From assembly GCF_001549985.1 (NCBI RefSeq), contig NZ_LROZ01000020.1:1-64000 (forward strand): DNA of 64,000 nt, written 5' to 3'. Every line of letters starts with the position of its first letter. Position 1 is the first letter of the stretch. The notes beneath the pieces are model-generated. The model had not been told where the DNA came from and made no database searches. It worked only from the letters and a program-made list of their open reading frames with translations. This DNA comes from Myroides odoratus (GTDB taxonomy: Bacteria > Bacteroidota > Bacteroidia > Flavobacteriales > Flavobacteriaceae). This document shows positions 26,093 through 36,458 of the stretch, piece after piece. The translations under genes and the position numbers were made by a program.

Positions 26093-28582
26093 ATGAGTAT
26101 TAAAACAATCGTGATGCTGTGTTTGATTGGGGGAATTAGCCTGTCAAGTTGCAGTATAAAAAAAAGAAGCGTACTACAAACACCAACTGCTACTGCTGTT
26201 GATACATATGATGAATATGCCTTGTTGTCTGGTTATCCTAAACATGCAAAACCATGGATTGTTTATGTAGCCAAGCAAAACGCTTCTTTGTATGCTAATG
26301 CGACAAGTGAATCAACAGATAAAAAGGTGGCTTTTTTTACTCCACTTATTGTGCTCAAACAAAAGGGAAATCGTTATGAGGTTGCTGAGTATGATGCAGC
26401 AAGTATCGTAGAAGGGAAGATTGATGTAACAAAACTCAAAGGACAAGGCTGGATTCATCGCCATGATCTACTGCTATGGACAGCATCGCTGCGCGATGAA
26501 ACTACAGGTTTTCGCTTGAAAGGAATGTTAGCGTTACAAGAAAAAGCAGTACTAACTAGGCTTGAAAAGTATATGGATAACGATTCACTTTATATTTTTA
26601 AAGACCCAAGTTTACTCCATCGAGAGGATCGCAAATTAGCGCTCAATACCCTAGTTTACCTCTATGCGTTTACAGCAGATAAAAAGAAGGTCTTCATTGG
26701 CGAATCTCCAACCATTATAGAGGGGAATCCCGACAATAAAATGTATGGCTGGGTAGATACTGATGTATTGGGAATATGGGGAACGCGTACTGCTTTTCAA
26801 ATCAAACCTTCCGCAGATGAACAAGAAACCCAATTGACCTTGGAAAGGAGGGATCAAAGCACCATTCGTTTTACTCCTATTGAAAGTAGGGATAGCCTAC
26901 AAGACAATTTGCGGATTGAACAACTTTATCCCTTGACCTATCGTCCTAGTGTGGATGAATTTCAAATAAATTACCTAGATCAACTGTTGGACTACAGTGA
27001 AAATAAAGTATACAATGTTGAGGGGCAACCGATTTACTATGATGTGTATCGCGAAATCCTAGCTGGTAACCGAAAGTTGAATGTGGTATTTGTTCTTGAT
27101 GGAGCAATAGAAACGGCAAGTCTAGCTCCATTAAAAGGAGTTTTTCAAGGATTAGGAACGCAGGTAAGCGCTTCGTCATATTTTACTTCTATTTCTTACG
27201 CAACGCTCTTTTACCATATCGATCCACAGAACAAAAAGAATGATACGGAGGAGTTGCTCGATTTTAACCGTTGGTCCAATTCGTTGGACACTGCTTTTAC
27301 TTTTAACCCCGTATCAACTATACCCATGACTTTATATACGGCTATGGAAGATTTGACTCGATTGCTCAAGCCAAAGCAGTATCAAAGTAATTTGGTGGTG
27401 ATTGTTGGGCAGCGTTTCACTGCTGAAGATTTGGCGAAGCAAGAGCAAGTAGTAGAGCAGATTAGAAGTACAGGTAGTCGGGTAATTTTTTATCAGGTGA
27501 GGGGAAATCCCAATGATGCACACAATGATTTTGTTTTAGCGGGAGAGGAAATAATCAAAGCTTCCGCAGCTCAAATTGCAAAGGATAAAAAACGATTGTT
27601 GGTTGATTATCATGGCATAGTAGAAAGCAATGCATTTGATCTATCTCAAGAGGACCAAGGGGTCTATCAATTGGATTACCCCACACAAAGTATGCATCAA
27701 GGAGCGGTTATTTTTCCTCGTAAAGGGGAAGAAAATAGACCTTTACTCCTGCAGCAGGTTTTTGCGAAAATGGTACAGGATATAACAATTGATAACCAAC
27801 ATATTGACAGCACATTGACAGCTGTTTTTCGAAGCGATATAGGCCTAGGACATACCAAAATGAAACCCGATTATGTATCCTTCAATCGGCAAATAAAGAG
27901 CAAGGTATCCATTCCAATCGCGAAGCAGTTAATGTGTCAAGATTATGCTTTTATGCGAGAAGGAATACTTCAAAATGCTGCAGTAATTGCGGAAGAAAAT
28001 AAGGAATATGGCGTACTTCTAGATGAAGAAGAAATCGAACAAGTACAACAATATTATCGAAGTGTATATAAGCATGTATTCAGAAAAGGTGGTTTGAACA
28101 ATAAAAAGATGATTCGAAGGTATATCACGGCAGCAAGGAAAAATAGCGTAGCACCGAAGAAAATGAATCGAAAATTTTGGCGTACGAATCCTATGGCTAT
28201 CGGTTTATTGCAACAAACCGGGTTGTATTTAGCAACGATGGATACGCTTGCACAGCAAAATCTTAAGCAGTGGAAACACGCCAATTTTGTGAATCCTCAT
28301 ATGCTAGAACATTTCTTTGAATCCTTCCAAACTTTAGCAAATAAAATGAAGGATTACCAGGAAAATCAAATGGGAATCATACAACAACAGGGGACAAAAT
28401 TTTATTGGCTCAACCAAGCGTATATTCCGGTATTGGATTATAGTCAGATAAAAGAAGTAGATCATTCTTTTGAAATTCTTCCCATTGAATTGGAGCAAAT
28501 CCAATCTTCCTCCAGGCAAAAGAAAAAGAATAAAACGAATACCAAAAAATACTTAACACGAGTAAAAAAAGGAATGCCTTAA
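26093..28582 (+). CDS. tssR: T6SSiii envelope lipoprotein TssR
   Basis: Large lipoprotein, 829 residues, with signal peptide and lipobox (GGISLSSC, Cys20). I chose the ATG at 26093; the frame is open from a TTG at 26087. An N-terminal part with SH3-like strands (KQNASLYANAT) is followed by a central region resembling a von Willebrand A-type domain (LNVVFVLDGAIETASLAPLK near 322-341) and a basic C-terminal third. TssR is the outer-membrane-side element of the Bacteroidota T6SS membrane complex. The very basic tail (RQKKKNKTNTKKY) could touch peptidoglycan or other anionic surfaces; that is a guess. Confidence 0.72.
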   Translation: MSIKTIVMLCLIGGISLSSCSIKKRSVLQTPTATAVDTYDEYALLSGYPKHAKPWIVYVAKQNASLYANATSESTDKKVAFFTPLIVLKQKGNRYEVAEYDAASIVEGKIDVTKLKGQGWIHRHDLLLWTASLRDETTGFRLKGMLALQEKAVLTRLEKYMDNDSLYIFKDPSLLHREDRKLALNTLVYLYAFTADKKKVFIGESPTIIEGNPDNKMYGWVDTDVLGIWGTRTAFQIKPSADEQETQLTLERRDQSTIRFTPIESRDSLQDNLRIEQLYPLTYRPSVDEFQINYLDQLLDYSENKVYNVEGQPIYYDVYREILAGNRKLNVVFVLDGAIETASLAPLKGVFQGLGTQVSASSYFTSISYATLFYHIDPQNKKNDTEELLDFNRWSNSLDTAFTFNPVSTIPMTLYTAMEDLTRLLKPKQYQSNLVVIVGQRFTAEDLAKQEQVVEQIRSTGSRVIFYQVRGNPNDAHNDFVLAGEEIIKASAAQIAKDKKRLLVDYHGIVESNAFDLSQEDQGVYQLDYPTQSMHQGAVIFPRKGEENRPLLLQQVFAKMVQDITIDNQHIDSTLTAVFRSDIGLGHTKMKPDYVSFNRQIKSKVSIPIAKQLMCQDYAFMREGILQNAAVIAEENKEYGVLLDEEEIEQVQQYYRSVYKHVFRKGGLNNKKMIRRYITAARKNSVAPKKMNRKFWRTNPMAIGLLQQTGLYLATMDTLAQQNLKQWKHANFVNPHMLEHFFESFQTLANKMKDYQENQMGIIQQQGTKFYWLNQAYIPVLDYSQIKEVDHSFEILPIELEQIQSSSRQKKKNKTNTKKYLTRVKKGMP

Positions 28583-28592
28583 ACAAGAAAAA

Positions 28593-31082
28593 ATGAATGT
28601 AGTATTATCGAACGAATCGTTACAAGAAGTGATTCAAATTGCTCAGTCAATTGCAAAAGAAAATTACAATTCCAAGTATTCAGGAGCTCATATTTTACAA
28701 GCTTTACTGCATAAAAGCTTTGATGTATATGATTTTTTAGACTGTATGGGAAAGGATCCTCAGTATGTTTATGAATGGGCAGAAGTAAGAATTGAAGACT
28801 ATCCAAAAACAACACAACAGCAGATGGAAATTCAGGCAGATGAACATGTCCAAGGGCTATGGGAATATGCGGAAGAGGTACGGAATAAGTTAGGATTACA
28901 AGAGATAACACCTTTGTGTTTGTTGCTGAGTCTTGTCAAGCCTTATGCTGCATTTACTGCTGAACAATTGCAATCTTTTCCCTTGAGCGAATCAGAATTA
29001 TTTGCGGCTATCCAAGTAGAGGAGGACATTTCTTTTCTTTCTAGTAAGTTGAAAATCAGTAAAAAAACCAGGTGTGCTATAACTCAAAGTAAAAAAACGA
29101 CTGCTTTAGCAATGTATTGTGCGGATTTACTTGCACAAAGTACAGCTGGAAATTGTGATACTGCAATCGTAGGACGTGAAAAAGAGATTCGAACACTTGT
29201 TGAAATAGTTGAACGAAAATCAAAATCCAATGTAATTTTAGTTGGTGAACCAGGTGTAGGTAAAACAGCATTGATTGAGGGGTTTGCCAAGCTATTACAA
29301 CAAGGAAGACTGTCAACAATAGGCAGAGATCAGCTCTATCAGCTCGATTTAGGCTTATTAGTTGCAGGTACGAGTTACAAAGGCGAGGTGGAAGAGCGCT
29401 TAAAAAAAGTGTTAGATGAATGTAAATGGCAAGGTGGAATGCTTGTCATAGATGAAATTCATAAACTCGTTGATTCAAAAGGGAATTTTAGTGGATTAGC
29501 TAATTTACTGATACCTAATCTGACTAAGGGAGATATTACAGTGATTGGAACAACCACCGTAGAAGAATATCGCAAGTTAATTGAGCCTGAGGGATTATTT
29601 AATAGGCGGTTTGAGAAACTTGAAGTGCAAGAGCCTGATGAAGAAACTTGCGTGAAAATGCTGGAAAGTAGTGTCCAAAACTATACCATTTACCATGGTA
29701 TTCAGGTAGAACCAGAAGCACTCGTTACTTGTGTAGCATTAGCTAAGCGCTATGCCAATGAGAAAAAATTACCCGATACCGCTTTTGATTTATTGGACCA
29801 AACTATGGCTGCTGTTAAATTGCTAGATGAACAGGCGATTGCAACGTTAATCGATTGGAAAATAGATTACGATAAAAGTTTAAGTAAAAACTTTGTGGGT
29901 GACGAAGCTAAATGCAAGGAAATAGTCTGGCATTTTACGCAATTACAGCATCGAATTAGTCCTATTCTTTGGGGGCTTTTGGCGGAACAACCCCAATTGG
30001 AATTGTATATGGGCAGTGAAGTATTACAGTTCATCATTGGATTAGTTTATGATGAATTAGTAGCGAATGCTGAGCATAAAATCACCAGTGTCTCTAAGGT
30101 AGAGTTAACTGCTGTAATGGCTGCAAAAACAGGTATTCCTATAGGTAAAATTCAAGTGCAAGAAAAAGAAAAACTCTTAGCTCTGGAGGAGCTTTTAGGA
30201 CATCGTGTTGTAGGGCAACAGCATGCATTGAAAGTAGTCTCTGATGCTATCATTGAGAGTAGAAGTGGATTAAATAAGCCTGGGCAACCGATAGGTTCTT
30301 TTTTCTTTTTAGGGCCTACTGGGACAGGAAAAACGGAATTAGCAAAGGCGATTGCTTCTTTGCTTTTTAATGATGAAAAAGCCATGATTCGCTTTGATAT
30401 GTCTGAATTTAAAGAAGAACATTCAGCCGCTTTATTATATGGTGCACCTCCTGGTTATGTAGGATATGAAGAGGGAGGGATGTTGGTTAATAAAATTCGT
30501 CAACAGCCCTATGCTGTCGTTCTATTTGATGAAATCGAAAAAGCACATCCTTCTGTTTTTGATGTTTTTCTTCAGCTGATGGATGAAGGTAAAATACACG
30601 ACAAATTGGGGAAAGTAGGTGACTTTAGTAATGCCTTAATCTTGTTTACGTCTAATATTGGAAGTGAAGAGATTAGTGCCGCTTTTGGAGCACATCGAAT
30701 TCCAACTTCTAAAGAATTAATGCAGTGGATGACAGGTTGTTTTCGCCCAGAATTCTTAGCGCGTATCACAGAAATTGTTCCTTTTGCTCCGATTACGGAA
30801 GAAATGGCAGAACAAATATTCACTATTCAATTGAAAGTGCTAATGACTGGTCTTCATCACTTACAAATTGCATTTGAAATCACGGATGTAGCACTTAAAA
30901 AATTAGCGATTGCTGGATTTACTGCTGAATATGGAGCAAGGCAAATCAATAGTGTAATTCGACAGCAAATTGCCCGTCCCATATCTAAAATGCTCGTCAG
31001 AGAAGAACTTGTGGCTGGGCAAAAAATAAGGGTGGATTGGCAAAATGATGCGGTGGTATTTCAGGTTACAGACGAAGAATGA
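28593..31082 (+). CDS. tssH: TssH (ClpV) AAA+ ATPase of the type VI secretion system
   Basis: Disassembles the contracted TssBC sheath for reuse. 829 residues. It has an N-terminal Clp-N-like helical domain and two AAA+ modules: Walker A GEPGVGKTA near 217-225 with LVIDEIHKL, and GPTGTGKTE near 575-583 with LFDEIEKAHP. The middle domain is short. The stop overlaps the tssE start (ATGA), so the two are translationally coupled. ClpB-like chaperones look similar, but the T6SS context decides the call. Confidence 0.93.
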   Translation: MNVVLSNESLQEVIQIAQSIAKENYNSKYSGAHILQALLHKSFDVYDFLDCMGKDPQYVYEWAEVRIEDYPKTTQQQMEIQADEHVQGLWEYAEEVRNKLGLQEITPLCLLLSLVKPYAAFTAEQLQSFPLSESELFAAIQVEEDISFLSSKLKISKKTRCAITQSKKTTALAMYCADLLAQSTAGNCDTAIVGREKEIRTLVEIVERKSKSNVILVGEPGVGKTALIEGFAKLLQQGRLSTIGRDQLYQLDLGLLVAGTSYKGEVEERLKKVLDECKWQGGMLVIDEIHKLVDSKGNFSGLANLLIPNLTKGDITVIGTTTVEEYRKLIEPEGLFNRRFEKLEVQEPDEETCVKMLESSVQNYTIYHGIQVEPEALVTCVALAKRYANEKKLPDTAFDLLDQTMAAVKLLDEQAIATLIDWKIDYDKSLSKNFVGDEAKCKEIVWHFTQLQHRISPILWGLLAEQPQLELYMGSEVLQFIIGLVYDELVANAEHKITSVSKVELTAVMAAKTGIPIGKIQVQEKEKLLALEELLGHRVVGQQHALKVVSDAIIESRSGLNKPGQPIGSFFFLGPTGTGKTELAKAIASLLFNDEKAMIRFDMSEFKEEHSAALLYGAPPGYVGYEEGGMLVNKIRQQPYAVVLFDEIEKAHPSVFDVFLQLMDEGKIHDKLGKVGDFSNALILFTSNIGSEEISAAFGAHRIPTSKELMQWMTGCFRPEFLARITEIVPFAPITEEMAEQIFTIQLKVLMTGLHHLQIAFEITDVALKKLAIAGFTAEYGARQINSVIRQQIARPISKMLVREELVAGQKIRVDWQNDAVVFQVTDEE

Positions 31083-31525
31083 GTATGCATCATACCTTTT
31101 TAAAATTTCCTTTTAATTCAGAATATGCAATGACAGAGGGACTATGCTTACCTACGTGTAGTTTAGCCGAAAGTATTGCCCAACACATCATGTTGTTGGT
31201 ATTGACGCGCAAAGGAGAAAATCGATTTAACCCAGATTATGGCAATGCGGTATGGGATCTAGAATTTGATAATGCTGTGACTACAGTTGTCTGGGAACAG
31301 GTATTTGAAGAAAGCCTCCTGGAGCAAATTACTCAATATGAACCGCGCATAAAATATCCTAAAATTCAAGTCCAAGTGGAATATGTAGAGCATAGTTATG
31401 GGACAAAAGACTTTGTCGAAATTAGAAAAAAAGCCAAAATAGGAATCAATGCAGTGTTAACGGAAGTTGGTGAACGATTCACGTTTAGTACTCATATTTA
31501 TTTAAGCCCAATGGCCATAGACTAA
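31079..31525 (+). CDS. tssE: TssE baseplate protein (gp25-like)
   Basis: Baseplate wedge protein of the T6SS, related to phage T4 gp25, 148 residues. The gp25 signature is visible as LVLTRKGENRFNPDYGNAVW, with the E-x-R-F core that helps to start sheath assembly. It overlaps the end of tssH by 4 bases and precedes tssF. Confidence 0.9.
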   Translation: MSMHHTFLKFPFNSEYAMTEGLCLPTCSLAESIAQHIMLLVLTRKGENRFNPDYGNAVWDLEFDNAVTTVVWEQVFEESLLEQITQYEPRIKYPKIQVQVEYVEHSYGTKDFVEIRKKAKIGINAVLTEVGERFTFSTHIYLSPMAID

Positions 31526-31535
31526 AAGATAAAAG

Positions 31536-33431
31536 ATGAAAAATATAACGAGTAATTACGCAAAAGAAGCCATTAAATCAAGAATTTTGAAAAATGCCAC
31601 AACGCTTTGGGGAGTGAGTAATCCTCATGCTTTGGATCCTTTTGTAACCTTGTTGATTGATGCTTTTAGCACGGAAATTTTCAAAGTAAACAACGATATT
31701 GAACAGATTAAAGGAGGTCTTTTAGAGAAGATTGCTCGCTTGTTAACGCCAAGTATGTATACTAGTTCAAGACCTGCACATGCCATTGCGGTTATTGAGC
31801 CAGAAGAATCGAAACAAAGACTCTTTGATCATCAAGAATTCTTTATCAAGAAAACATTTACCTCTACTGTTAAAACGACTTCAGATTTTAAATTAGATAT
31901 TCCTTTTACTGCTATTGACGACATCAACCTCATCAAGGCCAAGGTAAGGTATGCGCTGATTGGAGATACGTTATGGGAGTATGATGCTTTTTATAATCAG
32001 GTACCTGTAGCAAAGGTTAAGCAACCTTTAACAGCGAATCAGTTGTTTTTAGCCATTGACTTAAGTACATATGAACTAGAAGATATTCCAGCGTGTTTTA
32101 GCTTGTATTGCGATAATCCAATGTTTGATCATCTTGAGTTTGTCTACAATTTATTGCCTTTTATCGAGATGACCGTCAAAGATTGTCCACTGGAAGTCAC
32201 AACAGGATTATCATATCCAGTAAAGAAGAATAAAACGGGATTTGAGGCTGTGTTTGATGAATATTCTATGGAGCGTAGGATTCAGGAAAATATCAAAATA
32301 AACTATGCCAGCAAATTTATTGAATTGCATGGTTTCAAAAGAAAGGTTGACGATTTAAAATTGGAAATTTTACCACAAGAAATAGCCTTTTTAATGGAAG
32401 AGGATAAAACAGCGACGCATCTGAAAGACAAGCGATTGATGTGGATTAAAATGGAGTTTCCCCCTTCGTATACAAAGGAAATAATTGAAGGTTTTTCGTT
32501 TTACTTGAATGCTTTTCCAATATGCAATAGAGGTTGGAGATGGAATGAATCTAGTTTGGATATAATGGGAAATACAATCCCTCTTGTGACAAAAGTAGGA
32601 GAGGATTTTCTCTATACTCATCAGGTAGTGGATAGTCATATGAGAGTGTATAATGAAATTCCATTTTCGGAGGAGAGTAGCTTGATGCAAGGGCTATTTA
32701 CAATCCGAAAAGGTGGGATGGAGCGGTTTAGCGAACGCAATGCGATAGATATGATTAGTTATGTCATTGAATTAACCCGCGATGAGGTATCCGCTTTTGG
32801 CATTCTTGAACGGGATAAAGTGATTGAAGCCCTTCAAAAGATGGTCGATCAAATGCAAACACTGAATCAGAAAATAAAAACAGTGCATGACAGTATAGCG
32901 AGTGAAGTTCAATATGTTATTGTAGAACCTTTACCAGATACTGAAGCAGTTAAGGCTTCGTATTGGATTACGCATTGTGCTTTAGCGAATAATATTCGAA
33001 AAGGCGCTCAACTTACTCAACAAGATAAGGTCTATGCTAATGCAAACAAGCATCTTGTTTTGTTGAGTACAACCCAAGGTGGAGAACAGGAAAAGAAAGG
33101 GACAAATGCCATTCAAGCCTATAAGTATGCCTTGACAACACGAGATAAAATTATATCGAAAGAAGACATCAAAAATTACTGTACCATGGTGCTCCAAGGA
33201 CATTGTAAAGCGGTGCATATTTCGCATGGAGTTCAAGTCAGTGAGAAACCCAAAGAGGGGTTTACTCGGACAGTACAAATTGAGATCGTTGTGGATAATT
33301 ACGAATCTGGAAGTAGTCAGTATTGGGTAGATTATGCACGTAATTTTAAAAGTCAATTGGAAAATAGAGGGATTGATGGAATAGTGTATATCGTGCAATT
33401 TAAAGGAGAAGATTCAGTTGAGGAGGACTAA
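31536..33431 (+). CDS. tssF: TssF baseplate protein
   Basis: Large baseplate wedge component, 631 residues, of the Bacteroidota T6SS type. The N-terminal region (DPFVTLLIDAFSTEIFKVNN, then IARLLTPSMYTSSRPAHAI) fits the VasA/TssF family. The assignment is supported by its position between tssE and tssG, the conserved order. It should contact TssE, TssG and TssK. Confidence 0.88.
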   Translation: MKNITSNYAKEAIKSRILKNATTLWGVSNPHALDPFVTLLIDAFSTEIFKVNNDIEQIKGGLLEKIARLLTPSMYTSSRPAHAIAVIEPEESKQRLFDHQEFFIKKTFTSTVKTTSDFKLDIPFTAIDDINLIKAKVRYALIGDTLWEYDAFYNQVPVAKVKQPLTANQLFLAIDLSTYELEDIPACFSLYCDNPMFDHLEFVYNLLPFIEMTVKDCPLEVTTGLSYPVKKNKTGFEAVFDEYSMERRIQENIKINYASKFIELHGFKRKVDDLKLEILPQEIAFLMEEDKTATHLKDKRLMWIKMEFPPSYTKEIIEGFSFYLNAFPICNRGWRWNESSLDIMGNTIPLVTKVGEDFLYTHQVVDSHMRVYNEIPFSEESSLMQGLFTIRKGGMERFSERNAIDMISYVIELTRDEVSAFGILERDKVIEALQKMVDQMQTLNQKIKTVHDSIASEVQYVIVEPLPDTEAVKASYWITHCALANNIRKGAQLTQQDKVYANANKHLVLLSTTQGGEQEKKGTNAIQAYKYALTTRDKIISKEDIKNYCTMVLQGHCKAVHISHGVQVSEKPKEGFTRTVQIEIVVDNYESGSSQYWVDYARNFKSQLENRGIDGIVYIVQFKGEDSVEED

Positions 33432-33434
33432 CAA

Positions 33435-34373
33435 ATGAAGGAGTTGAATAAGGTAAAGCTTCAAGAGTACAACCGATTAGACACAGATTACAAAGCAGAG
33501 GTTATCGCCTACTATATTTGGAAAAAACACTGTGAGATTGACGGAGTTCTACTCAAGCGATTAGGAAGCAACAACAGGAGTTTTCACAAAGATTTAAAGC
33601 AGGTTAAAGAGGAATTTACCGATGCAAATAAAAGGATAATTAGCGTAGAGAGCTATAGGGAAGGACTTTATGATTATTTGCCAGAAGGACTTTTTCATCC
33701 CCCTTCATTGAAGCACTCACAACATAATATTGTTGAGGTGGTCGAGCAAATTAGACAAGAAAAAAGAATAGAGCAAAAACAGCGGATGTTCTTCCAACCT
33801 TTTGAGTTAGAAGTCTATTTCTGTCAGCTTAAGGCTTTGGAAGTGAAGGATAGTCTCGATGGATTCAAGCTGCGCAATCAATTTGTTTGTATGCTGGAAG
33901 AATTGTGGCCTCTTTTGAAGCTCTTAGACGATAAAAATGCCCAAGTATTTGCGTCTTTACTTCCTCATTTTCATGCTGCTAGAGGAAAGAAAATTTGGAT
34001 GGAGCAATGCCTCAAAGCATTGCTCGATTTGCCCGTGCAGATTAGCTTTATGGCGAGTCACATCGCGGTATTTGACGAATTATCTGCCACAATTACCTTG
34101 GGGGATATGCAATTGGGCTTAACCACAGTATTAGCGGATGCATATAGGGATGGTGGATTCGATTGGAAATTCGAATATGGCCCTATTGCATACGAGGAAC
34201 TGCATTTATACCTCGAAGGAAGTCCATTGCGCACGTTATTACAAACGATCTATGATTATTGCTTGCCTAGTACTGCAACGGCAATAGAAACGTTTGTAAC
34301 CCTTAATAATGCGCATGCTTTTGAAATTTCAACAAATAACAATAGCCTATTAGGTTATTCAACCTATTTATGA
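33435..34373 (+). CDS. tssG: TssG baseplate protein
   Basis: 312-residue protein in the conserved TssG slot directly after tssF (3 bases apart). Sequence signals of canonical TssG are weak, as usual in T6SSiii, so the call rests mainly on position and length. It should form the baseplate wedge with TssF and TssE. The cell compartment is the cytoplasm; I see no membrane segment. Confidence 0.78.
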   Translation: MKELNKVKLQEYNRLDTDYKAEVIAYYIWKKHCEIDGVLLKRLGSNNRSFHKDLKQVKEEFTDANKRIISVESYREGLYDYLPEGLFHPPSLKHSQHNIVEVVEQIRQEKRIEQKQRMFFQPFELEVYFCQLKALEVKDSLDGFKLRNQFVCMLEELWPLLKLLDDKNAQVFASLLPHFHAARGKKIWMEQCLKALLDLPVQISFMASHIAVFDELSATITLGDMQLGLTTVLADAYRDGGFDWKFEYGPIAYEELHLYLEGSPLRTLLQTIYDYCLPSTATAIETFVTLNNAHAFEISTNNNSLLGYSTYL

Positions 34374-34391
34374 TGTAAAAAAACGGATATA

Positions 34392-35294
34392 ATGATACAG
34401 ATAGAATCTATAAAAGCCTTTTTTCTCGCCCATTTACTTCTCCCAACCGTGTTGTTGGTTCTCGTTTTTCCTTTGGTTTATCTCCAAAAGAAAATGCCTT
34501 TTATCAAATCTAAAGAAGTAATCTTTTATGTACTATTTAGTGGATTAATACTTGCCTTACCTGGTTTATTGGGGTTCTCTGGAAATACTTTTAATCCTTA
34601 TTGGTATCTGTTGGCGAGTTTGCTTTATTTTTTATTTGGATTAATTCATGTCAATCAACTTTCAAAGCGGTTTCGAGGACAAGATGTACCGCTGCGATTA
34701 TCAAAGGCATTTGAAATAATCTTGACGGGGTTTATTCTACTGTTAGGGGTTTATCTATTCACTTATATTTTTGATTGGTTGAGTCCTTTTAAAGGATATG
34801 CGTATCTATCAGCAAGGTCAAGTGTGGCTTATCTAATTCCTTTGTTTTTCTACTATAGTTATATGCAATTCTTGCAAATTCCTTACAGTATTTACAAAAC
34901 TTGGAATTATGAGGTAAATAAATCTGTGATCGACTTTGATGGGGTCGACTTGAAACAATTAAGGGTAGTTACACTAGAATTAGCTAAAAATGTACAGGAT
35001 GGAAACCAATTTAGAATAAAAGCTAAAACCCTTACTACAGGAGTCACTTTTGGCGATTGGTTTCAAAAAGTATTGGAAGATTACAATTTTAAAAATGGAA
35101 TGAATACCATTGAATTGCAGCAAGAGGATGGGACATATTACCATTGGATATTTTATACTAAACGATCTTTTTTTCACTTGAGAAAGTATGTGGATTTTGA
35201 ATTAGATATTGCACAGAATAAAATAAGAGAGAATGAGGTCATTAGCTGTAGAAGAGTCGTTGAAAATGAACAAAAAATGAATGAATTGCTATGA
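34392..35294 (+). CDS. tssN: TssN inner-membrane protein of T6SSiii
   Basis: 300 residues: about five transmembrane helices in the first 165 residues, then a soluble, presumably cytoplasmic C-terminal domain (170-300) with VDFDGVDLKQLR and TTGVTFGDWFQKVLEDYN. TssN is a Bacteroidota-specific component that connects the membrane complex to the baseplate, and its place between tssG and tssK agrees. The stop overlaps the tssK start (ATGA). Confidence 0.82.
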   Translation: MIQIESIKAFFLAHLLLPTVLLVLVFPLVYLQKKMPFIKSKEVIFYVLFSGLILALPGLLGFSGNTFNPYWYLLASLLYFLFGLIHVNQLSKRFRGQDVPLRLSKAFEIILTGFILLLGVYLFTYIFDWLSPFKGYAYLSARSSVAYLIPLFFYYSYMQFLQIPYSIYKTWNYEVNKSVIDFDGVDLKQLRVVTLELAKNVQDGNQFRIKAKTLTTGVTFGDWFQKVLEDYNFKNGMNTIELQQEDGTYYHWIFYTKRSFFHLRKYVDFELDIAQNKIRENEVISCRRVVENEQKMNELL

Positions 35295-36442
35295 TAAAGC
35301 CAATACAACATGATGCTGTCAACTGGGTTGATGGCATGAAAATTTCGAAGAAACACTTTGATGCGCAGACAAATTTTATTCTTGATGGACTCAGAGATGT
35401 TAGAGCGACCTATACCCAAGTATTTTCTTATGGGTTATTGCCTTTAGATACTCAAAATCAAGGGATGGATATCGTAGAGGTACGCGCAACAGTTTCGGGG
35501 GATGTAGAGTATATTATTAAAACATGTAAGGCTATTACACCTTCGGGGTGTAGTGTTGAGGTTATTGACTTTCGCTTTGCTTTAAAACCTTTAATTCCCC
35601 TTGTAGGAGAGGAATTAGAACATCAAAAGCGTGCGTATTATGTGGTGATTGCCATCAATCTCTTTGATAAAATTCCATATGGGACAATGGATGTAGAAGA
35701 AAACCCCCCACGTTATCCCTTCACTAAACCAAGGTATCGAATTGACCTGAGACCCGTTTCTGTTTTTGATGTAAATAGCGGATACAGCGGTGGAGATTAC
35801 GTTATTATCGGTCAGGTAATGATTCAAGGAGAAATGATTCAAATGGAGGAAGATTATATTCCCCCTTGTACAAGTGTAAGCAGTCATCCTCTGTTACTGA
35901 AACAATACAACAAGGTAGCAAACGCCTTGTCTTTATTGCAAAAGTATGCAGTAAAAATACTGCAAAAAGAACACCAAGTTAGGCAAAATACCAAGTTAGC
36001 GAGCAGTGTAAAATTGCTTTGTCAAGCTTTGATTCACGACATTGGAGCTACATATTTTCACTTTAGAAATACTGTTCCCCATTTACCTCCCCTTTATTTT
36101 ATGGAGTGTCTATCACAAATCGCTACTCATTTGTATCAGGTAACGCAAACATTGGCTCCAATGGATTTGGAAGAACTCTTAAACTATATCAGTGAATGGA
36201 GTGAGATAGTACCCCATACTTTTTTGAATCAACTGGCAAGAGTAGCGGAAATCAAATATCAACATACAGATTGTGCCTCGCATTTATCTGAGATTCAGTT
36301 GATGCTCAGTTGCTTAGAAAAGGTGTTCTTCAAGTTGAACGAATTGGATTATATCGGTCAACGCAAAGAGAATATCATTGTAAATGAGTTAGAAGTAACG
36401 CCAGCGGCTAAAACTAATCGCGGTTGGAGTGTGTTGGATTAA
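35291..36442 (+). CDS. tssK: TssK baseplate adaptor
   Basis: Baseplate protein that links the wedge to the membrane complex, 383 residues. The N-terminal region (VNWVDGMKISKKHFDAQTNF) resembles the usual TssK opening W-x-x-G-M-x-x-x-x-x-H-F/Q. The C-terminal half is helical. It overlaps tssN by 4 bases. The Bacteroidota form is shorter than the roughly 440-residue form of Pseudomonadota. Confidence 0.87.
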   Translation: MIKPIQHDAVNWVDGMKISKKHFDAQTNFILDGLRDVRATYTQVFSYGLLPLDTQNQGMDIVEVRATVSGDVEYIIKTCKAITPSGCSVEVIDFRFALKPLIPLVGEELEHQKRAYYVVIAINLFDKIPYGTMDVEENPPRYPFTKPRYRIDLRPVSVFDVNSGYSGGDYVIIGQVMIQGEMIQMEEDYIPPCTSVSSHPLLLKQYNKVANALSLLQKYAVKILQKEHQVRQNTKLASSVKLLCQALIHDIGATYFHFRNTVPHLPPLYFMECLSQIATHLYQVTQTLAPMDLEELLNYISEWSEIVPHTFLNQLARVAEIKYQHTDCASHLSEIQLMLSCLEKVFFKLNELDYIGQRKENIIVNELEVTPAAKTNRGWSVLD

Positions 36443-36458
36443 ATGTAAATACAAGGAG